In this document: in pieces, positions 25,801-31,844 of the stretch
How positions within the stretch are numbered: the stretch's first letter is position 1
Layout: every line of letters begins with the position of its first letter
Origin: Trichobilharzia szidati
Lineage: Eukaryota; Platyhelminthes; Trematoda; Strigeidida; Schistosomatidae
Length of the DNA: 64,000 nucleotides
NCBI GenBank assembly: GCA_944472155.2
Contig: OX235271.1
Coordinates: forward strand, 27,164,977 to 27,228,976
Direction: 5' to 3'
Made by a program: the position numbers and the translations under genes
Notes under the pieces: model-generated
Seen by the model: only the letters and a program-made list of their open reading frames with translations
What the model was told of the DNA's origin: nothing
The model's database searches: none

Positions 25801-26575
25801 AGTTTTCATGATTTAATATATGTTCGTACACCATGACCCTTCGATTGCTGTCAGAGGGGTCATTCTACCCAGTGGATCAAAACAGAATCAGGCATATCTT
25901 GGAATCAGATCAGTAATGACTATGATGCTGCAGTGTTTTGCACTCCACTACTTGAACTCAAAACCTTCAGGTTACGAGTCGGATATGAGGAGTAATACTC
26001 GCCGATGACACTGGATGACAGCAGCGCTGTATCACAAACTGACAGTCATTGGATTCCAGGCCAGTTGTAAGTTGCTCATCTTATTAGCCTGAAGGTCCTG
26101 TCTCGTCCTAGTTTGGGACACTTCACTGGTACTCGTCCATAACCCCACTAAGAATTGAACCCAAGGTCTTCTGATTATGAGTCAAGCTTGTTGACCATTC
26201 CAATGGCCAATGAATTCTAACCCCTGAAATGTCTTGATATGTGGCCCCACCGACAGCCAATGTCATCGGCAGGTCCTATCCTTGGTGTGAGCCTCAGTGC
26301 TGCCTGATTTTCAGGGACTCTTCAATTGATGTTGGCTAACAATCAACAATCCCACAATTATTATTATTATTATTACTTATACCTAGGCGGAAACAATCAA
26401 TAAACTGCTTTCTATTTTCTCAATATTTCTTGATAGGAACCCAGTATTTCAGTCAATTGTTGAAGACTGTCTAGCTGGTATAATTCGTAACATAATGGAT
26501 GAAGTAAATGAACGTGAATTTGAAATAACTACAAGACCGAGAATAATTGCTCTACCGCCAAGAAGAACAGAATAA
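1538..26575 (+). CDS. CFAP65: CFAP65 (CCDC108)-like axonemal protein, C-terminal ~500 codons, seven exons; 5' part outside window
   Basis: Coding exons: 1538-1858, 2157-3427 (split by a LINE at 2206-3330), 7413-7529, 12559-12687, 17641-17852, 20983-21432, 26437-26575. Splice phases agree at every junction (0,0,0,0,2,2) and the last exon ends in TAA. The product has an ASH/MSP-like strand pattern (LQRIVVGTRCRRLIHMTN ... YRFRWF), a second one (IIITPRLGRIKPGQ), a short charged helix ending in VEFTIT, a helical segment (VHRQLFIDLLTSLLADLIYN) and a C-terminal TTRPRIIALPP. From memory, the VEFTIT helix and the RPR-IALPP end are hallmarks of CFAP65, which acts in the central-pair apparatus of motile cilia and sperm flagella. 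That fits a fluke with ciliated larvae, flame cells and sperm. DLEC1 or another ASH-repeat cilia protein is less likely. The AATAAA at 26571-26576 overlaps the stop codon and could serve as a poly(A) signal. Confidence 0.8.
2157..3427 (+). pseudogene. CFAP65: CFAP65 exon 2, interrupted by a LINE insertion
   Basis: The exon halves are 2157-2205 and 3342-3427; without the 1125-bp LINE and one copy of the target duplication they give 135 nt, exactly 45 codons, phase 0 to 0. The right half (SHLSALWKSPLLLKILQRD, then AKFQ) runs into the ASH strand in exon 3 (NIIITPRLGRIKPG), which supports its being coding. The acceptor is ACATTAGCAG with a poor pyrimidine tract (2154 is an alternative start), and the donor CAG|GTGGAT is weak. 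As assembled, reading through the LINE meets a stop two codons after the junction. Skipping the exon would keep the frame between exons 1 and 3. Confidence 0.65.
2206..3330 (+). mobile_element. LINE-1f, 5'-truncated RTE-like non-LTR retrotransposon, with 11-bp target-site duplication
   Basis: Remnant of the 3' half of the reverse-transcriptase ORF: (E)LIWKLLEYYGVP-type start, a frameshifted GVRQG-type block near 2330-2370, DDLCLMS at 2485, TYLGSIVS near 2690, then the C-terminal segment ending about 3320 and a (TAA)4 tail. Frameshifts and stops show it is dead. AGAATATCCAG at 2195-2205 is repeated exactly at 3331-3341, marking both ends. A close copy lies at 25084-25763. A CAG/CAA microsatellite is inside at about 2620-2640. 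Confidence 0.85.
3561..3990 (-). other. unrecognised open reading frame, about 130-140 codons, in intron
   Basis: One long frame on the minus strand, open upstream of 3947 to about 3985, with no ATG at its beginning. The protein has no motif I recognise (segments such as KYVHINTSESYLLDYVKQ and FLHFKTPSTEMIH). It could be a fragment of an unidentified mobile element or chance. 3991-4289 shows nothing clear. Confidence 0.15.
4290..5140 (+). mobile_element. Penelope-like element fragment with RT motif
   Basis: 4339-4650 encodes MGSLTSPTLLDTFMNKCENQ, the conserved PLE reverse-transcriptase G-S-P-x-S-P box, followed by WQRDVDDTF (the catalytic Asp-Asp box in YVDDT form) and a linker ending TYVYRKLTHSN. 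The frame then stops, and 4650-5140 holds degraded downstream PLE sequence with an (AAT)n patch at 4855-4880. It is a different PLE family from the copies at 5190-10335. Confidence 0.55.
5190..6300 (-). mobile_element. Penelope-like element, 3' part, minus strand (inverted copy of 9260-10335)
   Basis: Read on the minus strand from 6300 down, the order is the RT C-terminal segment (KFTREEELDN), a linker, the endonuclease strand IYKINC followed by HYIGQSVRPLRIRIQEHKS at about 5590-5730, and a 3' end at CTCAGAGAACAC near 5220. The complement of 5719-5916 matches 9616-9813 residue for residue. An in-frame stop after PKDPT is shared by both copies, so they derive from one already disabled source or a suppressed site. 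Confidence 0.75.
6301..6700 (+). mobile_element. Penelope-like element 3' terminus, plus strand, joined head-to-head to the minus copy
   Basis: About 370 bp equal to 9965-10330: DRGNTKSAVREFLEAWYS at 6340-6400 and the tail ending AGCTCAGAGAACACTATTAATTG near 6668. Together with 5200-5560 it forms an inverted repeat around a 750-bp spacer. PLEs often carry such partial inverted second copies. Confidence 0.7.
6990..7320 (+). repeat. PLE-tail-like repeat with a SINE-A inserted in it
   Basis: 6990-7090 (GTGATTATGAAGAATGAATT ... AATATGGAATTGC) and 7290-7318 (AATTGCCCAAGTTTTATAG) correspond to one continuous repeat seen at 8790-8940, 31084-31236 and 33320-33420. The SINE at 7090-7292 separates the two halves. 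6701-6989 has no recognisable feature. Confidence 0.55.
7090..7292 (+). mobile_element. SINE-A, tRNA-derived, short-body type
   Basis: The tRNA-like head starts GCATCGGTGGCACAGTGGTTAGG (A-box region) with B box GAGGTTCGATCCC and ends GCCGGCGCA. The body contains GGGCTACCGATATC, then CTGAAAATTCCATACC and an (AATAAT)n tail. The same head-body combination is at 51890-52078. Confidence 0.75.
7413..7529 (+). CDS. CFAP65: CFAP65 exon 3 (ASH/MSP strands)
   Basis: 39 codons, phase 0 to 0. The acceptor is CACACCGTCAG and the donor is GAA|GTAAGC. It encodes NIIITPRLGRIKPGQTIQV and LITYTATGLPSFTETNLICE, the Pro-x-x-Gly-x-Ile-x-Pro-Gly turn and strands typical of an ASH domain. The exon lies between inverted PLE copies. 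Confidence 0.85.
7530..7940. other. CFAP65 intron, no recognisable feature
   Basis: Nothing beyond ordinary intronic sequence can be supported here. Confidence 0.4.
7945..8455. mobile_element. SINE-B pair: minus-strand 3' fragment (7945-8065) and plus-strand unit (8145-8455)
   Basis: The plus unit holds GTCCCAGTGGCTGAATGGT (A-box region), CTTGTAACC at the anticodon-loop position, B box CTGGGTTCGAATCCCAG, and then the shared body ending GGTTCTCTAACTGATATCAG. The left fragment is the reverse of that body. The head resembles tRNA-Thr (TGT). Confidence 0.7.
8699..8898. repeat. ~200-bp near-perfect palindrome built from PLE-tail-like repeat
   Basis: The left arm 8699-8797 (TTCCATATCAGTTTG ... 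GTCATATC) is the reverse complement of the right arm 8799-8898 (GATATGATTATG ... ACTAATATGGAA) with a few mismatches and a one-base centre at 8798. The right arm matches repeats at 31084-31236 and 33320-33420. 8620-8698 upstream is a short PLE segment also seen, inverted, near 6240-6300. Confidence 0.8.
8958..9239 (-). mobile_element. Penelope-like element N-terminal ORF fragment, minus strand
   Basis: 94-codon frame with KDIVILPADKGRTTVILDTE and DYIKKAEDLLKDNNVYQQL, the conserved block preceding the RT in PLEs. It is oriented opposite to, and abuts, the plus-strand PLE 3' part, so this locus is an inverted head-to-head arrangement. Confidence 0.75.
9240..10335 (+). mobile_element. Penelope-like element, 3' part with GIY-YIG endonuclease, plus strand
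   Basis: Continuous homology: FTREEELDNKTPFLGVLI (RT C-terminal), ETQVYRKSTHTDQILNY, linker, IYKINC...HYIGQSVRPLRIRIQEHKS (GIY-YIG motif region, about 9800-9960), DRGNTKSAVREFLEAWYS, and a tail ending AGCTCAGAGAACAC at about 10315. Stops at 9608 and 9788 and frameshifts make it non-functional. It is nearly identical to 5190-6300 in inverse orientation. The tail at 10227-10290 holds a hammerhead-like hairpin set. Confidence 0.75.
10336..10862. other. CFAP65 intron, no supported feature
   Basis: A short plus frame before GCG|GTAAGTG at about 10677 could be mistaken for an exon, but exons 3 and 4 already join in phase and in register with the family. Nothing else is recognised. Confidence 0.4.
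10863..11385. mobile_element. SINE-B inverted pair: minus unit (10863-11100) and plus unit (11085-11385)
   Basis: The minus unit lacks the tRNA head, since the sequence jumps across CACTGGGACCCAACC. The plus unit has CAGTGGCTTACTGGTCTACGA, CTTGTAAG, a decayed B box and the usual body ending CTCTAACCGCTGTTGGCTCATGATG. Opposite orientation makes them able to fold together. Confidence 0.65.
11395..11650. repeat. repeat family with GTTAGATGGTTGGAGG-type ends
   Basis: Starts TTAGATGGTTGGATGCAG and ends GCAGCCATCTAATATC, so the ends are short inverted repeats. It contains, on the minus strand, a tRNA-like B box (GATTTGAATCTCAG) and A-box-like TAGCCCAGTGGTAACGTCTC. Related ends occur at 20085-20155 and 20418-20500. 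11651-12009 shows nothing clear. Confidence 0.45.
12010..12345. mobile_element. SINE-B, minus unit (12015-12235) with plus-strand 3' end joined (12236-12345)
   Basis: The minus unit has the reversed B box GGGATTCGAACTCAGGACC and reversed A box GAGCCACTGGGACC. The right part carries the plus-strand body end GGTTCTCTAACTAATGTCAGC and CAAATCCCTACAAACCAACACTTG. Confidence 0.65.
12559..12687 (+). CDS. CFAP65: CFAP65 exon 4 (charged helix, VEFTIT motif)
   Basis: 43 codons, phase 0 to 0. The acceptor is ATTGTTTAG and the donor is GAA|GTGAGT. The product LIDESEENKYYQEMKAWQSE then LDRLKVEFTITEKDILLANT is a predicted coiled-coil-like helix followed by the VEFTIT segment I associate with CFAP65. Confidence 0.85.
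12768..13935 (-). mobile_element. LINE-2f, 5'-truncated, minus strand, (TCAG)n-type tail
   Basis: The 3' end is at 12768 with four GACT units (AGTC on the element strand), then the 3' UTR (TTTCAACATAGAACTTTGCAC) and ORF remnants; 13640-13930 encodes SLFLFNFNIDVLMDLNLTDF and LVDLEYADED, a damaged RT catalytic box. A probable degraded target duplication is GTACAAACTGT at the left and GTACAAAATGT at the right. Same family as 28572-31744. Confidence 0.75.
14500..15110 (+). mobile_element. LINE 3' end (CR1-like family), T-rich UTR and ATT tail
   Basis: Ends GTGCTGAAAATTCCACACTG ... GGAATAAAGCAAATTATTATTATTATTGG. The same ending closes 38640-39484. No coding part is clear here; 13936-14499 has nothing recognisable. 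Confidence 0.5.
15160..15415 (+). mobile_element. SINE-A, diverged, long-body type
   Basis: Decayed head with GTGATTTAATGGTCACC and GAGGTCCGGTTTCAATTCCCG, then the body GGTCGGGCATGAGACTAG and CATGTCCCACTAGGAATGCAAAAGG shared with other long-body copies. Confidence 0.5.
15645..15960 (+). mobile_element. SINE-B, near full length
   Basis: Contains GTCCCAGTGGCTCAATGGTC, CTTGTAACC, GGTCCTGGGTCCGAATCC, GATGAAGAGTCACAAACTAG and the end CCTACAAACCAACACTTG. It is one of the least decayed copies in the window. Confidence 0.7.
15961..17640. other. CFAP65 intron, mostly featureless
   Basis: A decayed minus-strand SINE-B-like stretch is visible at about 16070-16260 (GGGAGTATTCAACATC ... GGACCTTCGGGTTGAG). 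The rest shows nothing I can name. It ends in the acceptor ATATTTTTAG. Confidence 0.4.
17641..17852 (+). CDS. CFAP65: CFAP65 exon 5
   Basis: 70 codons plus two bases (TA), donor TA|GTAAGTC. The acidic, Lys-rich product includes FCQKWPKPICSKPAYVYLTI. The last codon is completed by T from exon 6 to give Tyr, confirming phase. Confidence 0.8.
17960..18920 (-). mobile_element. LINE-1f copy, old, minus strand
   Basis: Read on the minus strand it ends in the family C-terminus and (TAA)n (TTATTATTATTGC at 17965). The complement of 18113-18346 reads IRNRDLWERTNQQPTVQQIG and KKWRWIGWSY, the LINE-1f C-terminal block. Many indels. 18921-19291 has no recognised feature. Confidence 0.65.
19292..19553. 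mobile_element. solo LTR (TG...CA)
   Basis: Starts TGTAACAACAGAAGACAAG and ends CTCTCACCACA. It is the same family as 60851-61158, with an internal deletion of about 45 bp relative to it. Flanks are GGTA and GGTG, a possible decayed 4-bp duplication. No internal retrotransposon genes lie beside it. Confidence 0.6.
20085..20500. repeat. repeat unit with imperfect terminal inverted repeats
   Basis: The left end GTTAGATGGTTGGAGG ... TTTTGTGCTTGTTGGCACTCG is approximately the complement of the right end CAAGTGCCAACAAGCACGAAG ... CGCCTCCAACCGTCAAATA. The middle contains tRNA-like and SINE-like decayed segments. Related to 11395-11650. No ORF. 19554-20084 and 20501-20982 hold nothing else clear. 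Confidence 0.45.
20983..21432 (+). CDS. CFAP65: CFAP65 exon 6
   Basis: 450 nt, entering in phase 2 and leaving in phase 2 (CA|GTAAGT). The acceptor is ACTTCCATCCAG. The product has an amphipathic helical stretch (VEDAVWQVHRQLFIDLLTSL) and a long acidic, low-complexity tail, matching the general layout of the CFAP65 C-terminus (helical segment, acidic linker, final conserved helix). Confidence 0.8.
21745..22019 (+). mobile_element. LINE-1f 3' end, strongly 5'-truncated
   Basis: About 270 bp covering EKVEMDWTLAEEATG-type C-terminal sequence to the (TAA)n end GGAACAATAATAATAATAAG. A possible short duplication TAAGAT is at both ends. A LINE-2f 3'-end-like scrap (GGCTGGTTTCAACGCATAAC) follows at 22030-22110. 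Confidence 0.65.
22111..22760. other. CFAP65 intron, no recognisable feature
   Basis: AT-rich sequence without repeats that I can match elsewhere in the window. Confidence 0.4.
22810..22851 (-). ncRNA. hammerhead-like motif in left PLE terminus (inverted copy)
   Basis: Exact reverse complement of 23862-23903, carried by the inverted terminal repeat, so the element has the fold at both ends in opposite orientation. Confidence 0.5.
23862..23903 (+). ncRNA. hammerhead-ribozyme-like motif in right PLE terminus (candidate)
   Basis: TGCG pairs with the final CGCA (helix I); CTGAAGA core; GTCACC/GGGTGAT hairpin (helix II); GAA; AGCT self-complementary minimal helix III; then T, with cleavage predicted after 23899. 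A single T between the core and helix II is the only obvious departure from consensus. Short palindromic helix III and PLE location fit known element-borne hammerheads. Confidence 0.5.
23980..24233. repeat. ~250-bp foldback element with ~33-bp imperfect inverted ends
   Basis: The left end ATACTACTGATTCATTAAC...GAGTAGTTGGAT matches the complement of the right end ATCCGACTACTCAAATCAAT...CAGTAGTAT. No ORF. The PLE next to it inserted into its left end, as shown by the target duplication. Also inside are two CAC/GTG-rich direct motifs (GTTTAAATCAC). Confidence 0.45.
24234..25074. other. CFAP65 intron, no supported feature
   Basis: The open frame at 24282-24509 has no recognisable motif and no support. 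Confidence 0.35.
25084..25763 (+). mobile_element. LINE-1f, 5'-truncated, with 9-bp target-site duplication
   Basis: TAGTCAGTC at 25075-25083 recurs at 25764-25772. The element begins at the TINGRDLKEVISFTYLGSIV segment and runs to a (TAA)n tail; it is very close to 2675-3330 and has the same orientation. Confidence 0.85.
25960..26345. mobile_element. SINE-B, diverged
   Basis: Fragments AACCTTCAGGTTACGAGTC, GACACTGGATGACAGCAG, and the reversed body around 26110-26200 (GGGACACTTCACTGG, AGAATTGAACCCAAGG). Orientation is mixed. An (ATT)n run follows at 26351-26375. Confidence 0.45.
26437..26575 (+). CDS. CFAP65: CFAP65 terminal exon
   Basis: Enters in phase 2 (CA+G gives Gln), 45 further codons and TAA at 26573-26575. 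It encodes NPVFQSIVEDCLAGIIRNIM and ends TTRPRIIALPPRRTE; the RPR-IALPP motif is the strongest single link to CFAP65. An AATAAA overlaps the stop. Confidence 0.88.
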
Positions 26576-26799
26576 AATATAACATGAATTGATATCACAA
26601 AATAGTATTATTAGTACCACTAAAACTGATTTTTATACACGTGCATATGAACCTTGTTTTTAAACTGTTATGCATTTCTAAAAAGTAAATATATAGGAGA
26701 ATAGATCTGTTAGAATTTTGTTATTTCAACATATAAAGTGAGAATACTGGCTAACCAAGGTAGTATATACTATGCTGGTTGATATGAGCAGTCTTCAAA

Positions 26800-27385
26800 A
26801 TAGGCATGTCGCTACACTTGATGTCACTGTTAGGATGTTGGCAGAATTTAGAACTTAAAGACCACTGGACCCGCTCCCAGTGGTTGGATGGTCCTCGGTT
26901 CGATCGCCGGTGGGGGGGGGGGTCACAGGTACGTTTTTCAAAGGAGCCCCATACTATGAAGGAAAAACTGTTCAATACTCCCAAGTTTTCAATGATTCTC
27001 TAACTGATATCAGTTCGTGATCCAATTTGGATCCAAGCAGACTGACTGCTACAAGCCAGCTCTTGAAAGTTTCCTAAAGTCGCTCATTAGATAAATATAG
27101 TGCATACCTTACAGTGTAATTAAAAACATAGTGGTAAAAGCAAATCGTCTGTAGAATTATTCTAAAAACAAATTGAAGTCCACTAATATTAGAGTGGTGT
27201 GGATGCCCGCCCATAGATGGCACAAGTGGCTGGCAGAAGTTAACGTACACAGGTCATAGAATTTAGACCCAGTAGATGATCCGTAGTAGGGTACGCACTT
27301 CTAAAGAGTTCCAGTCTAGGGTGAAACAGCTGCCTACTGTGCTACCTGGTTTATAATGTTTCTATAACTGATGTTCGTTCATGAC
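26800..27385 (+). mobile_element. two decayed SINE-B-type units (26800-27025 and 27190-27385)
   Basis: The first has GGTTCGATCGCCGGT followed by a run of about ten G (26911-26922) and the body end GATTCTCTAACTGATATCAG. The second has CAGAAGTTAACGTACACAGG and GTTTCTATAACTGATGTTCG. Confidence 0.5.
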
Positions 27386-27889
27386 GAAGTCTACATTGGA
27401 ATTATTATTTCAAATCCTTACGAAATCTGTAGTCTGAATACAGAATAGTACAGAGAGAAGTGCTAACCTCAAAGTTGTGGAAATTAACAAGCAGTGAATA
27501 GAACTAGAATAATAATACTACTACTACAGTGGACAAATTTAAATGTGGGAGGGAAAAGAACAATTCAGTGAAAATCAATAAAAACTGGTCAGTAATATCG
27601 CTGCGAACAATCTTGAGCTCTATCAGCTAAGTCTAAACCTAGCATTAATTACTTTGTAGTTTCACTACGAGCCTACAAAGGTACAGAAACTTAAGTGGTC
27701 AAAAGCTAGTGACCTTTTTTATTTTAGATTTCTGATGCACGTAAAATAGGGAGGGATAAGTTAGGACATAGAGTCCAGTAGTAATTAAATGATAAATATT
27801 AATGTACGATTGTACCAGGCAATGTCATAAGACACTAACTCCGACTATAATTCTTCCGGATACCAATCAGGCAACTCGACTGAACAAGA
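27386..27889. other. intergenic, no recognisable feature
   Basis: Nothing beyond AT-rich sequence can be supported. Confidence 0.35.
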
Positions 27890-28015
27890 CCATTCGGTTG
27901 ATGGTGACTAGCAGTGGAATCCAGGATGCGCATTTCATCCTGTTTGGGAGTCGTCAGTGAGGAATCATCGAAGCGTCCGTACTAGCGGGTGGGTGACATG
28001 TCAACAGAGATCGAA
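27890..28015 (-). mobile_element. SMalpha-like repeat with degraded hammerhead ribozyme
   Basis: On the minus strand, 27914-27957 contains CTGACGA, TCCCAAACAGGA, TGAAATGCGCATC and CTGGATTCCACTGC, the order and much of the sequence of the schistosome SMalpha hammerhead. Core CUGANGA and GAAA are kept, the palindromic helix III (ATGCGCAT) is kept, and the cleavage triplet is ATC. The base of helix II and the helix I partner are mismatched, so it is probably inactive. Confidence 0.65.
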
Positions 28016-28084
28016 CATTTCGGTCCAATCAACGGGAAATAAAAAATTCACTTCAACAAATAATTAAACTGATTTTCGTTGCAC

Positions 28085-28290
28085 AAGAAAGCGGCTCTCG
28101 TGGATAACACTCTGGAATTTCTAACGAGGGGGGCTGGGTTCGAGTCCTGTCATGTGTCTAGTTCTTCGTTTAGTGCAGACTGAATTCCATAAGTCTCAAT
28201 GGACACACTATCTATCATTCAGTCGAGATGCGGATACATCCAGTTGACGACTCCCAAATAGAGATGACAGACCCTTACAATTACAAAGAC
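28085..28290 (+). mobile_element. SMalpha-like repeat, plus strand, degraded hammerhead
   Basis: B-box-like GGGTTCGAGTCC at 28137, then ATACATCCAGTTGACGACTC and CCAAATAGAGATGA at 28233-28268, corresponding to helix I and core of the SMalpha ribozyme. Core C is T and the GAAA box is lost. Confidence 0.55.
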
Positions 28291-29014
28291 ATAGAGCAAT
28301 TACACCCGACTCATAGTACGAGATAGGCTCGTAACTTATCATACCTTAATAGGATTGCCACTACCACATACCTTCTCATCTTGCTGTTTTGCCCACTTGC
28401 TTAAATATGTTCGAAATACAGCAATAAACAGTGTCATGATGTCAAAAGATGCTGCCTACACTTCACCCTTTATCATATTAATGAATTTCTTGACATTGTT
28501 TGTCACTTTTTATCTGTGAAGCCGAATAGAAATATGATACAATTACTCCAGAGGTGTCGAAACCTCAATTTCGGTCGGTCGGTCGGTTTTCGACATAGAA
28601 CTTTGCACATATGTGCGGCAGTTCAAGTAGCCATACTCCCTGTTTGTAGCACACAAAGCAAGAGAAGAAAGTAGGAGAAATGCATAATACAGACAGCAAA
28701 CAGAGGTGTGAGACAAAGGAATAGTAATAACGAAGAACAAAACAGTTTCATTGGAAATCATGAGTCACAAGGAGTGGATGCATCTGCACCAGCCATTGAG
28801 AACGATTTTGAGTCATGTCACCAATTGTTTCCAACCATTGGTTTTTACCGTCCCGAGGACCCCAACCAGTCAGGAAGTATACACCTTCCTACGTGGCTTA
28901 GGCTAACTGTTGTGGATTTCATTGACTGGTACCATGTTTTGGTTTGACCACCACTGGCTCTTTTCCAACCTGATTGACCCTATGTCAGATAACACTGCCT
29001 ATCAAGGAAGGCGA

Positions 29015-29428
29015 TCAATGACTAGACATGCGTAACACATTTCCTAACCATCTCAATCGATGTAACTTCACAGCCTCGTCTATTGACTTCCTCTCCTTAC
29101 CTAGCACTCGGCGCCTAACCTCAATATTGCTCACCTTATTATACCACTTCACGCGGGAGATAGAATGCAGACACCTATGATCAAAGACAGCTAATCTTTT
29201 CATGTCTTCCGCTCTCAATGGCCAGGTCTCACAGCCATAAAGGAGGACGGAGCGGACTGATGAGCAGTACACCCACCTTTTGGTCGATAGTCGGATATCA
29301 CGTGTACGCCAGAGACGGCGTAAACTGGCATATGCGAAACTAGCTCTCTGTATTCGTGATGAGATTTCGTCGGAGATCAACCCGTCAGCGTTGGCTGATG
29401 GTACTTCCCAAGTAAGTGAAGCGGTCAA
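29015..29428 (-). pseudogene. C-terminal domain of the LINE-2f protein
   Basis: Encodes DEISSRIQRASFAYASLRRL, VLLYGCETWPLRAEDMKRL, FDHRCLHSISRVKWYNKVS and LRWLGNVLRMS. This thumb and C-terminal block is shared almost unchanged with 34936-35301. Confidence 0.8.
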
Positions 29429-30107
29429 CGTGCTCTACCACTTCACTTCCTATTTCTAATCTAGGGGTCGGTGAAGTGCAATCCTGCAGCATCATCTTAC
29501 ATTTTACAGGGGCGAATCGCATGCCAAACATACGAAGATTGTTTCTCAGGGTGTTCAGTAGACTCTGCATTTTGTCAGCGTCCTCGCCTAGAAGGATTAT
29601 ATCGTCTGCATATTCTAAGTCGACGAGATTATTCCCTGGTAGCAAGTCAATCCCTGAGTCGCTGAAGTGTGTTAGGGTTAAGTCCATTAGTACGTCTATG
29701 ATGAAGTTGAATAGGAATGGGGATAATGGGCATCCTTGACGGACGCCACTAGTCGTCACCACTTGAGATGACAACTCGCCATAGGCCCTCACCTGGCTGC
29801 ATGAGTACGAGTAGAGTGCCTTAATCAGTGCAATGTATTTTCTCGGCATTCCCTTCACAGCCAAGCATCGCCAGAGAACCTCTCGGTCGACAGAATCGAA
29901 TGCTGCCTTTAGGTCAAGAAATATAATGATTGTTGGAAGCCGGTAGGGATGCCTATGTTCTAGAATCTGTCGAAGGGTGAAGATATGATCAATACACCCT
30001 CTTCCTGGCCTAAAACCTGCCTGGTTTTCTCGTGTTTGTGCCTCCCGAGCACCACTTAGTCTACGCAGTATTATTGAGTCTAGGATTTTAGATACTATAT
30101 TAGTCAA
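29385..30107 (-). pseudogene. reverse transcriptase core of the LINE-2f element
   Basis: 241-codon open stretch containing ENQAGFRPGRGCIDHIFTLR, the DLKAAFDSVDRE catalytic Asp box, GVRQGCPLSPFLFNFIIDVL, the YADDIILL catalytic box and FTYLGSTIS. This is the fingers-palm region of a non-LTR RT. The ORF is cut off from its linker by a stop at about 30241, and from the C-terminal part (29015-29428) by a frameshift. Confidence 0.85.
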
Positions 30108-31083
30108 GCTAATCCCTCTGTGATTATCACAAGAAGACTTGTCTCCCTTCTTGTATATCGGGATGATCAGTGACTTACACCAACCCGATGGGACTTCCTC
30201 TGACTCCCAGACGCTGCCTAGAACCTCAGTTAACGCAGACAGTTAACTGTCTCCACCGTACATAAATACCTCTAGAGTCAGTCCGTCAGGTCCCGCTGCT
30301 TTGCCTTGCTTCAGATTAGTGACAGCTTTAGTAACCTCAATTAAGGACGGAGGACCTGTGTCTATATCCCATTCTGCGAAGTGTTGGCTGTTTGGCAGGT
30401 TAAGTGTGGCTGTAGGCCAATTAAACTGCTCCTCATAGTGTTCTTTCCAGCGCTCCAGACGTCTATCCTGGGAGCTAATTATGGTGCCATTTTTCTCTGA
30501 GATTGTTTCGCTTATCATTTACCTTTTGCCACCTGTTTCCCTGATAAGCCTGAATAGCTGTCTGGTGTTGCCAATCGCCGACGCCTTTTCCATCTCTTTC
30601 GCTTTTGTCGCCCACCACTGTTCACGGTCCTTGCGAAGACTTTTTGTTAGTCTTCGTTTAAGTACCTTTCGCTCATCATAATCGGAGCTCGCCCTAACAC
30701 TCAGTGCTATCCCTACCCCTGCGAGTCCTCGTGAGCTAGCTGAGGGGTCTCCCGACACCCTCAAGGTGAATTTTGCAGATTCACCTTGTTGACCGGGTGA
30801 GGTCAAGTGAATGGCCACACTCGGGTCTTGTATGCGTGTCTCCGAAACACAGCATACATCCATGGCTCTAGATTCCAGGGTTCTTGCTAGTGATGCCTGT
30901 TGTCCGATTTGGCAGAGGGTCCTGAGGTTAAAAGCTCCTATATGAAGTTGGCGACGTGGCTTTAATAGGCTATCTGGGTTGTTTCTATGGCTCTCATCGT
31001 TGTTTGTGGACGCAGAGTGAAGTGAAGATGGCTCGCTAGCCTGAAGAATAGTGCTAGCTGTAGTAAAGTAGCAAGATGGGGAA

Positions 31084-31236
31084 CTTGATATGATTATGAG
31101 CAATAGATTGTGCTCGAAACGTCATCAGTTAATATAACTGTACTACACTGTGTGATTTATCATAATAAAATCTTATCCATTATGGAATTATACTCTACCA
31201 CAGTGCCCAAGTTTTATACTTATATCAATAATACAT
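31084..31236 (+). mobile_element. PLE-tail-like insert nested in the LINE, 8-bp duplication
   Basis: ATGGGGAA at 31076-31083 recurs at 31237-31244. The insert (TTGATATGATTATGAGC ... GTGCCCAAGTTTTATAC) matches 8799-8940 and 33320-33420. Removing it restores continuous coding sequence between the 5' ORF-like part and the endonuclease start. Confidence 0.75.
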
Positions 31237-31844
31237 ATGGGGAAGGTGATGTAAGTAGTGGAGAGTGTTGCTCAGGTAGGCTTCGTGTGCTTTTGGAAGT
31301 GTGTGGGCGGTTTTTACTTCCCGGCTGTCCACACCATGGAAGTTGGTTGGGTCTTCGGGTACCTGAAATAGAGAAGAGGTTAGTGTTGCGTGACCGCAGA
31401 GCCCAGGGGACAACTGCTTGAGGCCGGTCACACGCGGGCTGTTTTTGTTTGTTTTTTCTTGTTTGGTGTGTCCCAATAGCGTATTTATCATTTCTGCCCT
31501 GTGACACGGCAGCAGAAAGCGCGGTCGTTGTTAATCCGGGCCCCGACCGATCCGGCATGATATTTTGTGGATTTATTTGAATCATGGTGTAGGATTGGGT
31601 AGCTGCTTTTTGTCTAACCGCTATCCAAACAACCTTTCTGGCATGGTAGGACCTACAGGAACATACGTTCCAGCCAGTATAGCTCGTTGGGTCATTGCGG
31701 TATGCAAGCCCGACCACCACGTCAAGGTAGCAGCTATCGGCCGGGAAACCTCAATTTAATATACCCCTACGCACAATGCAGTCAATCTCATGATTAAAAT
31801 GCTCTGTATACTGCACTTAGCATAGGGGAACAAGATCTGAATTT

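Larger units (their letters stand above)
28572..31744 (-). mobile_element. LINE-2f, 3.2-kb RTE/CR1-type non-LTR retrotransposon with 13-bp target-site duplication
   Basis: GAAACCTCAATTT at 28559-28571 recurs at 31745-31757. On the minus strand the order is a 5' ORF-like segment (31720-31245), an APE-endonuclease beginning (QLHIGAFNLRTLCQIGQQAS, about 30960), an abrupt join near 30690 from the endonuclease (GVGIALSVRAS) to the linker (DYDERKVLKRRLTK), linker, reverse transcriptase, C-terminal region, 3' UTR and four ACCG units as tail. In-frame stops and the internal deletion make it inactive. 31084-31236 is a later insertion. Confidence 0.88.

Noticed and set aside
26911..26922. G-quadruplex element
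   Set aside because: A single G run inside a decayed SINE, without further G tracts.
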